Shown here: positions 39,616-53,983 of the stretch, piece by piece | How the letters are laid out: each line of letters opens with the position of its first letter | How positions within the stretch are numbered: position 1 is the first letter of the stretch | Assembly (NCBI GenBank): GCA_963681505.1 | Contig: OY811993.1 | Span: forward strand, 462,562 to 526,561 | DNA from: Eunapius fragilis | Lineage: Eukaryota > Porifera > Demospongiae > Spongillida > Spongillidae | Direction of reading: 5' to 3' | DNA length: 64,000 bases | Position numbers and translations under genes: made by a program | Notes under the pieces: generated by a model | Told to the model about the DNA's origin: nothing | The model's database searches: none | The model's input: the letters and a program-made list of their open reading frames with translations, nothing else

Positions 39616-40855
39616 AGTGCCAAGACCACAAGGTGTCACTGCTATTTCACTGCTATTTCAGTGGTGATCATACTGTTGGCCTATTTGTCAGGAACCACTT
39701 AAGCTAACCTCTGCAACTCTAGGTCCTTCTCACTGGGGATCATGACCATACTCCTGCTCACTCACACACTTTAAAACAATGGCTGATATAAATGATGAGC
39801 TGCAAATATATGGTTACATGGGCGGCCAATTCACCACCCTGCTGGGCTACCAGTTTACAAAGATTGACCCCGGTCAAACATGGCCTCTCAAGCTTCCTAC
39901 CATCCGGCAGACACATTGACCCACTGGTATACAGCATACAATTACGCATTCGTTAACTTAGCTAGTGTTGCCAAAAGGACCCACTGGTCATCATCGCACT
40001 GCATAACACACGTGACGCATGCGATAACACATAACCCTGGCCTACACACCGCCATTCTTGTCCCCCTCACCTATCTTAACCACTTGTTAAGCCCATGCCA
40101 TGCATCATTAATATCTTAGATACGTACCGACGCTTATAGTTCAACTGGTAAACGTCCATAATGCTCTACGTTCGAATTCACATAGGAGGCATACAGCGGT
40201 TCAAATTATTCATATCAAAGTTATACATGTAAGTTATTTAAATTTAGATTTGGATGCGTTGCATATGCACGGGTGTTTCATTCCATTAAAAAAATGGACA
40301 TTAGGTCTCGTCCCCATATTTGGCGGTAGAACGATCAGAGATCATAGATCTCTGGAACGATGAAGTGGGACCTCATTATAGCATAGCTGTGAAATGTGGG
40401 TTATCCTGTGCAATCCGTTCGAGGAAAGGTAAGTACAGTTGAACACAGGGATTAGGCATCTTTGGAGGACTACAGACATACCAACGTTATGTTGTTTATG
40501 TTATCGTACGCCATAATATTGAGCCCGGCTCCATTTGGAGTCGTCATCTTCGAAAAAACTTTTTTCTTTTTTTTTGCCTGACAAGTGGTCTATAAAATGG
40601 TATGAGTGTATACAAGAGTGCTGTCTCTACGTATTCTGGCTATCTCTTGTACTAGACATATTTTCTGTGAGATGTACCAAGGCTCTGAATATGGCAGTTA
40701 TTTTAACATGGCGGATCGCGGTCTCGTTGATTCACGGATGAATATTCAGTGCATGAACTATCGTAAGCATCCGATGTCAGTGCATGTGTGTGTTGAGCCT
40801 ATGTGAGAAAATATAAAGTTGAATTAAGCCAAAAGTGCTGCTTTTTGTTTTTACT
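39616..40855. other. Intergenic stretch with a tRNA-like motif
   Basis: At about 40133-40186 tatagttcaactggtaaacg and cgttcgaattc resemble Pol III A and B boxes at tRNA-like spacing, but no acceptor stem closes. It may be a SINE head or a tRNA relic. No gene otherwise. Confidence 0.3.
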
Positions 40856-40858
40856 TAC

Positions 40859-41293
40859 CTGCAATACCTTGTGTACATGATTACCAATAAATGCTCCACC
40901 ATGGTACTGCTGGCGTTTGACATTGAGAGATTGGAGTACAGCTTCTACCCCCTTCACAAATGGTCCCTCATGCAGACACTGCAAACCCCTTTTCTAACTT
41001 CAGATTCATCACATCACTGATCTTTTTTGCCTACATCCATTGGCATGAGGATAACATGTGTTGCCTAATATCCAGTAACTAACCAACTCTGCTATTTTAC
41101 TGCTGTAGCTTATGTCTTCCTCTGCTAGGCTAGAGAGAAGAGGACTGATTTCTCCCACAATCATTGCAGAGTAGTTGAAGAGATCCTTCAGACTGATGCG
41201 TTCATGATGTAACACTTCCAGTTGCTCCTTGAGTGCAGTTAGCTCCCTCTGTGCAGTTGCATACCCTTCATAGGATGCCATTGTTAGCCCTGT
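40859..41293 (-). pseudogene. Two C-terminal exons of a RAG1-N-like transposon-linked protein
   Basis: Exon 41293-41084 encodes MASYEGYATAQRELTALKEQ and a further helical segment, donor GTTAGT. Exon about 41000-40859 encodes LQCLHEGPFVKGVEAVLQSL then YHGGAFIGNHVHKVLQ, donor GTAAGT. The HEGPFVK and GxFxGNHVH blocks are, from memory, a conserved part of large invertebrate proteins that begin with a RAG1-type zinc segment. The middle of the protein is missing in this window. Confidence 0.5.
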
Positions 41294-41299
41294 ATTTGT

Positions 41300-42700
41300 A
41301 GATAACTGCAAGCTGAGCCTTAAATCCTAGAGGTGGCATTCCTCCTCAAGTAAGGAGTACAGTTTGTAGAATATGCATGTAGTCCTGGAAGGTAGACCTT
41401 TAAAGGCATGGAAATGAATTGACCAATCAGAATATTTACCTGGGTCAATGGAATTGCGAATAAGGGTTCTCCCTTGCAGTTATTTAAAAATTTCACTTTC
41501 CTTATATCACCTCGAAATGCTATAAACAAAGCATTTGTAGTCATCAAACATTGACTGAAGGGTCCGTTCGGGAAATGGGGCTCTCAAACTGCGACTACTT
41601 TCTAGGTCATCAAGTGTCACCAAACATCATAAACATGGCTGCTTCCCTATGTTAAGGTATGTACATGTTGTGTGTTTCCCTTTTTTTAAAATTTAGCTCG
41701 CATACCACTTGCGCCTGAATGGAGATGTAATGCACATAAAAACTCATAATCCCCTGATAGAAAGGGTCTGATATTGTAACCTCTGTAACTGTTGCAATTG
41801 TAAATAAAGCAATATTGGAGTGAACGGATATTTTATACTTCACTTCCATTGAGACATGCCTAAATTTGTCACTCCGCCCTTGTATCTATCAAGGGCTATG
41901 TGAAAGTTTGCAATGGTGTCCTGTGCCTCAAAGCATGCAAACACACATGTACTGTGGATTGAGTTTGGTAACTTAAGAGTTTTAGTGCTACAGTTTTGCT
42001 CACTTTGAGATAAACGAGCCTTTGTCCCTCGCACTAAAGTCAGTGGCTGTATAAGATAAGAAATAGGCTTTAAATATTACTTTAAATATTACCAACTTTG
42101 TTGTTATAACTTAGTTCCTCCTGTCTTAATTTCTAAAGGTGTTGTCATTTGTACTTTCAGACATGATTCTTCTAATCACTTTACAAACCATTTGCTCTTC
42201 AAGAACTCCAGGCCTTTGGCACTCATGTGAGTCATAGTCACCTGCTCGTACATCCCTATTGCATGTTACATAAACGACATTGTATTATGTCTGAAGCTGG
42301 TTGCACAGAATGTGGTACCAAGTTAACAGCATCCTCACAGCATGGACACTGAGTACTGGCTGATGTTGTAATGGCATCAACAATGCACTTAACACACTAC
42401 AACATTGCACTGCAACTTCAGTGGCTGTGGCAACATTCCTTTGCACATAGTACATGTTAGTCTATGACTGAAATGACCTGTGTTGGTGCTAATGCAGAGT
42501 CCTTTTTACCACACATGATCTTTCAAGGTGCAATGGTGTTTATATGACGAAGCAGAGCACTTGGTGTGATGTCTGCATGGTTGTCACCCTGCTTTCTGTG
42601 GCTCTTTAAAGTGGATCTATGAGTGTACATGTATGGTTTCCTGAAATTATGTAATGTGTACATGTATTATTGTGTGCATGTGTATGTGCATATGATTAAA
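41300..42700. other. Non-coding stretch between the two RAG1-N-like fragments
   Basis: The middle of the protein would be expected here, but no coding match is recognised. Confidence 0.35.
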
Positions 42701-42704
42701 CTTA

Positions 42705-43010
42705 TGAGGTCATGTCAATATGTTTACCTTGCATGTACTGGGACAGTGTAGGGACCGATTGTATGACTTATACATACACGTGTATAGAATCTTCTTCTCA
42801 GAAGCTTCTTTAACCCTGGATAAAGCAAGTCTACAAGATTTGCAGAAGCTGGAGGGAAAGTCAGCTGTGCCGTTGCTGATGTCAATTTCAAAACATGTCC
42901 CCACAGCTATATGTTTGTCTCTTGATAGCCAGCCGAGGGTTTTTTCAACAATCTGTGTCCACAGACCTTGCACAAACGGTGTACTTGGAATCGTGGAATA
43001 TCCATTGCCG
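42705..43010 (-). pseudogene. Possible N-terminal zinc-binding exon of the same RAG1-N-like family
   Basis: Two blocks in different frames: CGHRLLKKPSAGY, then FEIDISNGTADFPSSFCKSC. Together they look like the C-x2-C ... FGIDxSxD ... P-x-FCxSC module at the start of these proteins, broken by a frameshift. It lies upstream of 40859-41293 on the same strand. Confidence 0.35.
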
Positions 43011-43224
43011 TACGGTACATGTAATCAAAGCACGTGACTCCGATTTATTCATGACTAAACAAACAAAAAGTAACCGTTTTGTTCTCTCACCAGAAAAAAT
43101 GTCTATATATAAACTAAACACGTATAGAATGTGCAATGATTCCTCTTTACGAAAAGGTAAGTTTCATGCCCAACTATCAGGCGTTTTTTCGAGAAAAATT
43201 GCTTGCCGTTTGAGCGTTTCATAA

Positions 43225-44195
43225 TATCCATAATATGACCATGACCTGCGCGGAGTTAGTATAGGTAGAAAAAATAACACGCCTTGACTGTGCGCATATA
43301 TCTTATCTAGTACAGAAATGAATGCAGAAATGCTTAAAAGATTTTCCTTCTTTTAGTGCAAGCTTTTTGTGATAAAAATAAGTTTAAGAACATAAACCAC
43401 ATATTTTAATGAGCTCCTTCATTCGTCAGGACACTAAGAATACCGTAAATGTAATACGGTTCTAATTAGAAAACCTAATGTCCATCTCGAAACAGCCGTG
43501 GCGCATAATTCATTGCGGTGTGCGTATTCGTGATACTTCGAGAATACGCACAATGAATTATTGTCACCTAGGGATTCTTGAAATATACCAGGTGGATATT
43601 CGAAATATACACTACCCTTGGTATATTGATGGTATACGCGAAATATAAGCAAAAATATACGCTAGCGTATACTAGGTTTTTTGCACAGTGGTAGTGAAAC
43701 AATCAGACATTCTGCCCACACTCATAACGCTGCAGTCCACAGATATTACTCACCTGAAAACATATCCTGATCAATCTACATGGAGCTATGTAGTTCTGGT
43801 GCCATGTTGTTCACTTCCTGAGTTCCCACACTATCCATCTTTACTGCATGTAGACTAGCTACTCCTCCATGTTTAGATTGGAGCATTTTCAAATTTGACC
43901 AATAAAATTTTAGCACATGCCGTTAATATGATGGAATTGGACCAATAGAATTATACCACAGTCTGCACACATGTTAAGGCTTGGCAGGTATAAAAGTCAG
44001 TCATGCACTCACTGAATTATAGTGCACTTTGCAAAAAGAGGTAAAAATTTCAATAATACTTGAAAAAAGAAAAAGGTAAAAAAAAATTTAATCATACTGT
44101 CAGTCACGTACATATATAGATGGCAGCTGAAGACCTGACCGGCCGCGGGTTTTTTTTTTATAATGACGGGTCGGAGGAGGAAGAGGAGGAAAGCA
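43225..44195. other. Non-coding stretch, AT-rich
   Basis: No gene seen. A short inverted motif (tgcgtattcgtgatacttcg / gagaatacgcacaatgaatta) occurs near 43515-43560. Confidence 0.4.
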
Positions 44196-44204
44196 TTTGT
44201 AGCA

Positions 44205-44420
44205 GATATTATAGGGAAGATGTAATAGCCTATATTTAGCACACTTCGACTAAGGCATATGCTGTTTCTGTGCTAAATATAGGACTATTACATTTTCCCT
44301 TCTGATTTTCCGTTCTGACATTTTCCCTTCTGTTTCCTTGCTTTTTACACCAGTATACTATTTGCCTGCAAAACCTATATCCCACCAACTTTCTCAGAGA
44401 GAATGTTTTTATTTACTTGT
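44205..44420. mobile_element. Hairpin MITE, family M1 (copy 3, left arm truncated)
   Basis: The right arm has ttccttgctttttacacc and cccaccaactttctcagaga as in copies 1 and 2. The left arm beyond the centre is replaced by ggaggaagaggagg-type sequence related to the 34.1 kb repeat. Confidence 0.75.
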
Positions 44421-46395
44421 TGTAGTAAAACCTCAGACTTGAATATTGCAGAGTGCCATAAGCCATTGGCAAGCAACTAATTGTTACCAACAATGTCATT
44501 GTGCAACCCAAATTTTAACTTGAGGAAAAATACCCAGCCTAACCACAACTTAATGTCTCTGTTAGCACCACTATCTTGACACAGATCGATCACTGCCTAG
44601 ATACCACGCCAAACTATTTGAGTACAAACATGCACCCACCACTCCAATATTGTTTGACTGCCATTAGCACTGTTTTAGTTCTCACGGGGTTCCGCACAGC
44701 ATTCTGCAGTGCAACATGTACGTAGCCCCTAGTTCTCTCGGGGTTCCGTACTGTATTCTGCAGTGCAACATGTAGCCCTGCCATAACCATTTTGATCTAT
44801 ATATATTTCCTTGTAGCGACACCTCATTCATAGAATGCTGTAGGGCTCCATATATTCTTTAATCCTTTTTTTCTCTGCACCTAGCCGTATACGGCCATGT
44901 CAACCAGCCTGATCACCATCTAATAATGTTTTTCTCAGCATAATATCGATATTACATATTCGATACACATATGATTTTTGGGCATGAAATCGCTGCACTA
45001 CGTCATTGGTCGTTGCGCTGCGCGTGACCGACTTTTGGCACTAATCACACCCCATAGTTTACATTGTACTTCGATGCCAGTACTAGACCGTAACAATGGG
45101 TGTTCCAATACTGTATCTACAGTACCTGGAATAAATAGGTATCTTTTAACCCTTCACTTGAATATACTATTAGTCTCAGTTTTGCAAGCTTTTAATTGTA
45201 GAACTCATTTAATACTAACTTACACACAATATAGATTCCTACAGTATAAAGTGTTTGTCCAGTCATGCTGAAATGTTAGTTTCTGCTGTATTGTCTCCTG
45301 TCTTTCCACTAGTTGGTACACATCAGTTTCCACAAAGTGACAGCCCCCTTCTTCCTCTTCACAATGATGCATCATGGATATTGCTGCACTGATGTTGCTG
45401 CTGTCAGTTGAGAAGATGGTCCTTGTCAGGTTACAGTAAGGGCAGTCGAATTCACTGAGCAATGGTAGCTACTGTTTGCATAATTCGGGGGATTGAGGCA
45501 GTACAAGTGGAACCAGGAGTCCATTTCCTAGTGACAGGGTTGCCAGAAGCTCGCCATAACTGAACTGATAGTTTGCCAGTCATTTGTGTGAAAGTGTATG
45601 CATACACATACCTGCTGAAACGGTTTGCATAACTGTACATCACTGCCTGTACACACCAAGTCTCTGCTCTGTGACACGACTGCATAGTGCTCATGGCACT
45701 CTGCAGTTACAGGTCATGGTAGATTACAGTGAATGGTGGATCCATCATGCTTAATTACTCCACAGTGGCTGACACTACCCCTACTGTTACAAATTGCAAC
45801 AATGCTAACCAGCATGGTGGGATGCCTGCACATAAATATAATAAAAATGAATGTGGACAAACAACAATAACAGGGTACCTTCCATGCAGCTCCTGGTTGG
45901 TATATGGCTTTGTCAGCAAGAAGTGTCTTGGGTGGGATTCCATTTTTAAAATGCTGCACATTAGGATGATTGTATAAAATCTGGAATCCAGCACCACAGT
46001 TAAGAAAAATTATTGCAGTAGCTGAAACTTGTAAATATGTGCTTACGTGTCATTGTTGTTAAATAGTCCTCCTTGGCAGATGTACCGGATGCTTTGAAGA
46101 TTGGCAAAGTAGTTTGCTATGTCCCTGCTCGGTGCTTGTTTGTTGCTGAAGATATTGCGCAACCTCACACCTGAATTGAAATAATCACACCTAAAGATAA
46201 TCAAGTAACAGCTTACCTTTCAGCATCAAAAGTGGAACAAAATCTCGCATAGAATCCACCAGATGAAGGATAAGGTGGACCTTTAGCAAGCTGGGCATGT
46301 TCTCCTTGACTGAGAGAACAAACTCTCACAAATGTGTTGCCAATCGTCTGCTATACTCGGCTTGAAAAAACAGCAGTAGGCTATGTAGAATACCT
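44421..46395. other. Region with scattered weak coding-like frames, no gene called
   Basis: Minus-strand open frames at 45220-45462 (FDCPYCNLTRTIF, Cys-pair), 45452-45694 and 45714-45997 might be exons of one unknown gene, since several end near GT donors, but no family is recognised. A 60-bp duplicated motif (ttctcacggggttccgcaca) occurs near 44680-44760. Confidence 0.3.
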
Positions 46396-46544
46396 ATGGC
46401 ATGTACATGTTTGTGTACTCAAAGGATTACCTTTGTCAAACATAGTAGCAAGTGTTTCATGCCTTCTGAAAGGTATGGAAATAAAAAGGGCAACTTGACT
46501 CCATCCTTTGTAGTTTCAACCCACAAGGAACTTGTAGTGCACAC

Positions 46545-47010
46545 AAACATTACCATGTCATATTCGACACCCACACCCTACAAGCTTCCAACACACACAC
46601 ACAATGCAGCGCTCGACACCTACAAACACTGCAGCACTCGACACCTACACACACTGCAACCCTCACACCCACACACCCTACAAGCCTTCAACCACCCACA
46701 CACACAAGGCTTTGACACCCACACACTAAAAGCCTTCAACACACACCCTACAAGCTTCAAATCACACACACACACACACAAACTTCAACCCTTCGACACC
46801 CACACACCCTACAAGCCTTCAACCACACACCCTACAATCCTCCAACACGACACCCTATAAGCCTCAATACTCACGTCCCCACACACACCCTCCTCCAAAA
46901 CGCCTCAATACTCATACACTACCTACCAGCCTCCAGCATCCCACACCACACATGAGCTTCCACTCCCCAATACTAGACTCAACACCATACATGTATCAAC
47001 CAAGTCAGCA
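46545..47010. repeat. Degenerate ACACCC-rich repeat
   Basis: Imperfect units of caaccacccacacaccctac and similar, giving a 154-codon spurious frame. Confidence 0.75.
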
Positions 47011-47099
47011 GCACTCGAACACAACCTACAACACTCCCTGACTGTACACACCATCCACAATTCATCAACGACGAGCTCGAGGGTGCGGATTCAAACAGG

Positions 47100-47996
<897 letters not shown>

Positions 47997-48875
47997 CGTA
48001 CACACATACACACACATGACAATCTCTCCTTTGCACACATGGCCATCTTCCTAGCTGTTTCTCTCTCTCTCTGCACTCATACCACTTTTGTATTTCACTG
48101 TATATGTATTTAATCCCATTGCTTCATTCTTCAACCTCCTCGTCCCTCCTCCCTCTTTCTCTCCCCCTTCCTTTTCACCCTTCTCCCTTCCTATTTTAGT
48201 TCTTCTGTTCAGTCTGGAGGTTGCTATTCCCTCTGTTCCTGTTTGGTGACTATTGGTTCTTTTGCTCCTGTTTGGCGACTACTGGTTCCACTATTAAGTC
48301 TGGAGGTTACTGCCAAGTCGTGATCACGTGCTCTTGATTTTTGAACTGGTGAGATAAGCATTGTGGTTGTGTAATGTAGTATATGGTATATAGTAATTAT
48401 GCTGAAGACAAAAGGTGTACCCTTAGACAAATAATGAAGTTTAAACATCATTCATAATAACATCATCAAGGAGATTTAATTAACTCTAAATTTATTTTTA
48501 AGGGTACACAATACAATGCATCAAGCACAGATTGCAATGATATCAATAACATCTGACCTCAAGGAGGTGTCCTTTTGAATTTAATAATGTCTTATGACCA
48601 AAATAAGTTGGAAGAAAAATTTGAGACAGATTTGCAGAAACTTGCATACACATGCTTCACATAGGATACCCCTTGTGCAGGTCACTTTTTGGTTGCTATA
48701 ATTTGGAACTTTATTGGTTCCTGTCAAAACAAAGTGAGCGTTTTACAAAATAGAAATAATGCTACTTTTGAATTGTATGTATGTACCATCTTAGTTTTAA
48801 GCAAGGCTGTATAAGTGTTTCACTTCACACCACAACATGGTGTGAGTGTTGATATTTGGACTTTTTCGTCACAGT

Positions 48876-48878
<3 letters not shown>

Positions 48879-48945
<67 letters not shown>
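48879..48945. repeat. (TG)n microsatellite
   Basis: About 33 TG units. Confidence 0.95.
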
Positions 48946-48947
<2 letters not shown>

Positions 48948-50353
48948 AGTTATGTCAGGGGTTGGCAAGGAGATAACCAGCAACTAGATTCATTCTGTGG
49001 TTGTAGATAGTCAATGTTACATAACCTGTGTGCACAGTTTACCTGTACAGTTGAAACCATGGTACTTGAGCATAAAATTTTCAGTACTTCAATGTTTGGA
49101 AAATGTTAAATGATGTCACAATGTTATGTTAATAGACTACATGACATCAAATATCGAAGGTGTGAAGTAGTCATGTGACTTCTTAATTATTCAGCATTTT
49201 CATATGTGCAACCTGTTCACTAAATAAGTCTTTGGTTATTTTCTGCACCGTTACTCGACGGATTGTGTTGAAAAGTGCTATATATATTTGGGACAGTTCA
49301 CACGAAAATGGTATATCACGTATATAATTATAAAGTTATAAAAATGATTCACTTTGAAATTGCTACATCTCCCTAACTGTAAGCGCTACTGACTTCCTAT
49401 TTTCAACACTTCATACTACACCATTTCTCTCTGGTAAAATCGATTTTGGGCTCTTGCATTAATTAGCTTCATGCCAGCATCAACAACGTCTGATACCTCT
49501 TGGGGTTCAAACCCGCCATATCCTTCTGCAGGAAAATTCAATTCACTTCGATTTTGGTATGTATGTAGAGGGATCCTGTACCTATTGATTTGTACAGTTC
49601 GTTAAATTTTACTTGACCCGTTGCGGAGATACAGCTGTGCAAAGTAATTGCACATTTCTCGTTCATTTCATGCCATTAACCAACTACAACCTGGTTCCCG
49701 CTACTCCGAGCACATGAATATACAATAACCTCCCGTGCCCATGCCACTATATTAACATGTACAACTGAAGTACCACCGTGTTTACGCTTCTTACGGACGT
49801 CAGTGGTTCTCTTCTATAACGAACAAGATTCGTTAAGCGATCGAAATGCGTGGATTTAGCTACCATCACCATACACAACACGGTGCGTACTACCAGTACC
49901 AATACGCACGCACAACGTTATGTTTAAATCGTGTCCCTGTCGATTCGGCCAATCTCTTTAGGTGCCATTCATTGCTGGCCATATTTAGGCTCACAACCTA
50001 TAACAGTATGTCAGAACCATGATATATAGTGCACAGTGTATCAGCTAGACTAGGGGAGAGGCGTGGTCGAGTTAAAGTCGCATGCAGTGCAGCTACATGT
50101 AGGGAACACATGTAACCCTGAGATTTGCATTCTGCAGGCACATACATTTTACCCATCTCGTCATCTGCATGGCTGGTAGACACACCTATGAACCAACACA
50201 CACGCGCATATACACACATCTCATGTCACACCTATACACACTCTTTCCACTATTCTTCTGTACACCCTGTAAATTGTTATGTTGAGTGCTACATAGATTC
50301 ACACATAAGCTTTGTCTTTTTTTTGGTTACAGTGCTTCACTGACCTATAATTA
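48946..50353. other. Non-coding stretch
   Basis: No gene seen; all open frames are short and without motifs. Confidence 0.4.
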
Positions 50354-50884
50354 CAGGGTTCGAAGTAAGGCGGGTCATTAATGACATTCATTTACGTGGT
50401 ATGACTATCATAGCATGTTTATGCAGCTAACATGACATGTTATTATACCAACGCGTCATCAACCACAGCCCACACAAACCCACAAGGATAAAAAACATAA
50501 CTTTACATGTACTGAGGATGGGTCATTGAATAGGCGAGGAGGTTTACACGTGCTTGTACTAACAGGCTCATCCGGATCCATTGCAGAGCGCAAAACAACA
50601 GGAATGTGTTTGCATACGTATCGGTATGTAATAATCACCCTAAGCGCTGTGCGTACGACTGTATAATAAGCCCATTGTTTACTTGAACAATGGAGACCTC
50701 TTTCATTCAATGTTAACGCGTGGTGAGACTGGTAACCGTGGTCATGGATACCTTAGTTAGATCATCCTATTTCACTATGTCCGCCCCTTTTACGGCGACG
50801 TAAATATTTACGTAATTTACTATTTACCTAAAATTGTCATCAAAATATGAATGTCATTAATGACCGCCCTTACGTCGAACCCTG
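50354..50884. mobile_element. 531-bp non-autonomous DNA transposon with about 38-bp inverted ends
   Basis: The left end cagggttcgaagtaaggcgg then gtcattaatgacattcat matches the complement of the right end (about 50846-50884) with three or four mismatches. A CAGGG start hints at hAT, but no clean 8-bp target duplication is seen. It has no coding capacity. Confidence 0.75.
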
Positions 50885-51610
50885 GCCTATTAACAACCTC
50901 ATGTTTGGTCCTAGATGTGCAAATTATTCATTACCTTTAGTGGTCATAATTGTATCAGCACAAAAACGGTAGTATGTCTTTACTCATGCTCTCCACTGTA
51001 TGCTCATATCCCATGGTCTCCTCTACATGGTCATGTCCAAAGCCCTCCATGTCACTGATGTGTTTTTCGTGTAACTAGACTGTATGTTGTATACATAGTG
51101 GTGTAGGAACATGGGGGCCATGGGGGCAAATGCCCCCACGCTTTTGTCAGAGGAAGGGCATTGCCCCCACACCCCATTGGTTGTGTATGTACATGTACTA
51201 AACTGATGTGTTGTATGTACTGAACTATTTGTTCCTGTCTCACAGCACCTACATGTACCACATCATGATGTACATGTACCATGCCTCATTCCATTACAGT
51301 ACATGCTTCCATTTACACACTCACACACTCATATGCACACACTTACAACTATCCCATGCCAATCACTATATACGCTGAAATTCTGAGTGTGTATCATTGA
51401 GAGGTTTAAAATGACTTAGAACTTACTTTTCAGTCTGATATTTATATAAAATTTCTGGGGCCCAGATCTTATCTTTTGGGATACAGCAGGAATAATAGTA
51501 TTCCTGACTGGCTTATATTCCAGTAAAAAATAGGTCTACTACCGTCCCTCTTACAGAGAGGATCTACAAAAGATATATAGTGCAGCTTCCTAGAAGGGAC
51601 CCATGTATAA
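50885..51610. other. Non-coding stretch
   Basis: No gene. A small inverted repeat, tgggggcaaatgcccccacg, lies near 51122. Confidence 0.4.
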
Positions 51611-51611
51611 T

Positions 51612-51760
<149 letters not shown>

Positions 51761-52091
51761 GCTACTTAGAATTAGTGGTCTGGTGAGTATGGCTGTCAAT
51801 TTGCTATGACCAGATGCAAAGTCACCCATGGAATGTTGATTTACGTGAGATGGTGGCAAGAAGATAGGCTAATGCCTTTGTGTTTAGGTCTCGACATATG
51901 GTTGCATACCTACCTGAGGATCAGAGCATCCTCAGAGTACTTGGTGTCATTTTATGTATGTTTTTGGATCTGGGCAGTGCCGCTTCCGAACATGTTACGG
52001 GTGACTTCCGTAGGCTTTGCATTTGGTCATATGTGTAGCAAACTTGACGGTCATCCTCACCAGAACCACTAATCCTAAGTAGCATTGGATT

Positions 52092-52097
<6 letters not shown>

Positions 52098-52142
<45 letters not shown>

Positions 52143-52149
52143 TGTGTGA
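52098..52149. repeat. (TG)n microsatellite
   Basis: About 25 TG units with one TA change. Confidence 0.9.
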
Positions 52150-52713
52150 TTGTTTATATGATACCTGAAGATGTCCTTCCAGGAGATTCTAAAGCGATTG
52201 GTATAATTTGCGCTTTTTAAAACCATTCCTATCCCGAGTTATACTCACCCGAGAAGAATTAGAAGACGACGACTATGATGGAGGAGAAGAATTGGCCTGG
52301 GAATGAGAACAAACACGAGCTTTTTTGTTCTCTTAAAGCAAACAGTCTGATGACTGGAACAAAACATTAAAATGACTGTTTTTCCCTTCTGGTTTGATAG
52401 CAACAAAGATCTAAACTACCTGTTTCTTGGTATGTGAGTTATACTTGGGTTGTGTTAAAAATGATATTCACAACCCAGGTCAATTTCTATACAGGAACTA
52501 CTAAAGTAGTTCCTGATATTACCTTAGTTATATTCGTATGCAATGAAATAAAAATTGAGACTTAAACAATTTGGAATTGTGTGGGATAGGATATCAAGAT
52601 ATCTGCAGTAAGGGCAATCAACAGCTTTTTGAATCATTTCATACTTTATGAGGTCTTCCTCACCTGATTAGTGAGAAGCATAGTCTTCATACAATTCAGA
52701 TTCCAAGAATCTT

Positions 52714-53022
52714 TCAGGTGATCTCAGTACGCAAAATCTTTACCTCATGCGGTTCATCCTGGGGTATGTCACTTCTTGGAACTATGCACATAAAAACTCT
52801 CAAAGACTCTTTCTCTTGCTTGTCGTTTTCTTTCCCCTCATATGCCTTTCTTTTAGGTCGAGGTGTAGTGTAAAGGTTATTAACCACATCAATATGATCA
52901 CTTAGATCTGTACAGAGAATTCTATCTGCATTCCTTGTACACTGACGCTTTGTAGAACTGATACTGTTACAACTTCTCATATGAATGTAAAATATGCCCA
53001 TTTTCGACTTAATAACTTTCAT
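52714..53022 (-). CDS. Small hypothetical ORF (102 codons)
   Basis: Lysine/arginine-rich frame with KRKAYEGKENDKQEKESLRV, a possible nuclear localisation signal. No family recognised and no splice context is decisive; it could be chance. Confidence 0.2.
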   Translation of the reverse strand: MKVIKSKMGIFYIHMRSCNSISSTKRQCTRNADRILCTDLSDHIDVVNNLYTTPRPKRKAYEGKENDKQEKESLRVFMCIVPRSDIPQDEPHEVKILRTEIT

Positions 53023-53540
53023 GGTTTACAAAATACATCCACCTGAATAATTGATTTTTACCACTTGGTTGGCCCATATCTTTGCCATAACAATACAGAT
53101 ACTGGTGTAATTGGCATCAAATCGAAGCTCATCCTTAGTAGAACTATACCGTGTGATTCATTTGTCTGGGTGGTGAAAGGGTTAAAATTGTTACTTGCTT
53201 AAAGCACAGTTTTCGTAACAGGTATTGCTCTCCATAATAATCAAGTTTTTTTTTTGTAGATTTTGAGTGGTCTTAATGTTTTTCTGTAATAGAATGTTCA
53301 ATTATCAACAAACCCTGTAGGCACCACATACAGCTAGACCTGTGGATGCCTTTTTAAATTACTCAGCTGTTTTAGCCCTAATCAAAACTAAGTGACATGT
53401 GCATACTCGGAGACAGCGTTGCATTACTTTTACACCACACGTAATCGGTGCTGACTCAACACACAGGAAATAGACATGTAATTACTATGCATCGAAGCAT
53501 TACTTCGGACAAGAGGCGGCATATTCAGGTACGTTAATTT

Positions 53541-53906
53541 TTCAGCTGGTCTTTTTAAAGTTCTCAGCAAACTACTACGAACCCCATTCTACTTTTGCCA
53601 GCTGATTTAGTCACACTGCTCCTGCATTGCCAGCTGCTGTTACCTCCGCTATGTCAGCTCTGGCACAGTGGAAAGCACAGTGGATGCAACAGCTGCCATA
53701 CTGGAGGAATCAGCTGGCACATCAAAGCCAATGAAATAAAGAGAGGCCGGAGGAGTGAGTTGAACAACTGCAATAGTGGCTATTTCATTGGGGCCAGCAG
53801 CTAGAAAAGTGAGGCCAGCAGCTGGCAATGCAGAGGCAGTATTGGCTAAATCAGCAGGCAAAAGTGGAATGGGGTTTGTGGAGAGCTTTAAAAAATCCAG
53901 CTGAAT
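53541..53906. mobile_element. About 366-bp MITE with long imperfect inverted repeats
   Basis: The left ttcagctggtctttttaaag and ccccattctacttttgccag blocks are mirrored at the right end (ctttaaaaaatccagctgaa, aaaagtggaatggggtttgt). GCCAGCTG motifs recur inside. Confidence 0.75.
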
Positions 53907-53983
53907 ACAAGTCTTATAATTACAGTGAAGTACGTTTTTACTCCAAAAATTATCAGCCACTGTAAGTTGGCAATCCTTCGGGT

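Noticed and set aside
39132-39702. Three ORFs of 80-91 codons in the 155-bp tandem array
   Set aside because: Each is the same unit read in a shifted frame; no domain recognised and no unit is longer than the repeat.
46396-46860. 154-codon plus ORF
   Set aside because: Second half is ACACCC repeat; first half has no motif.
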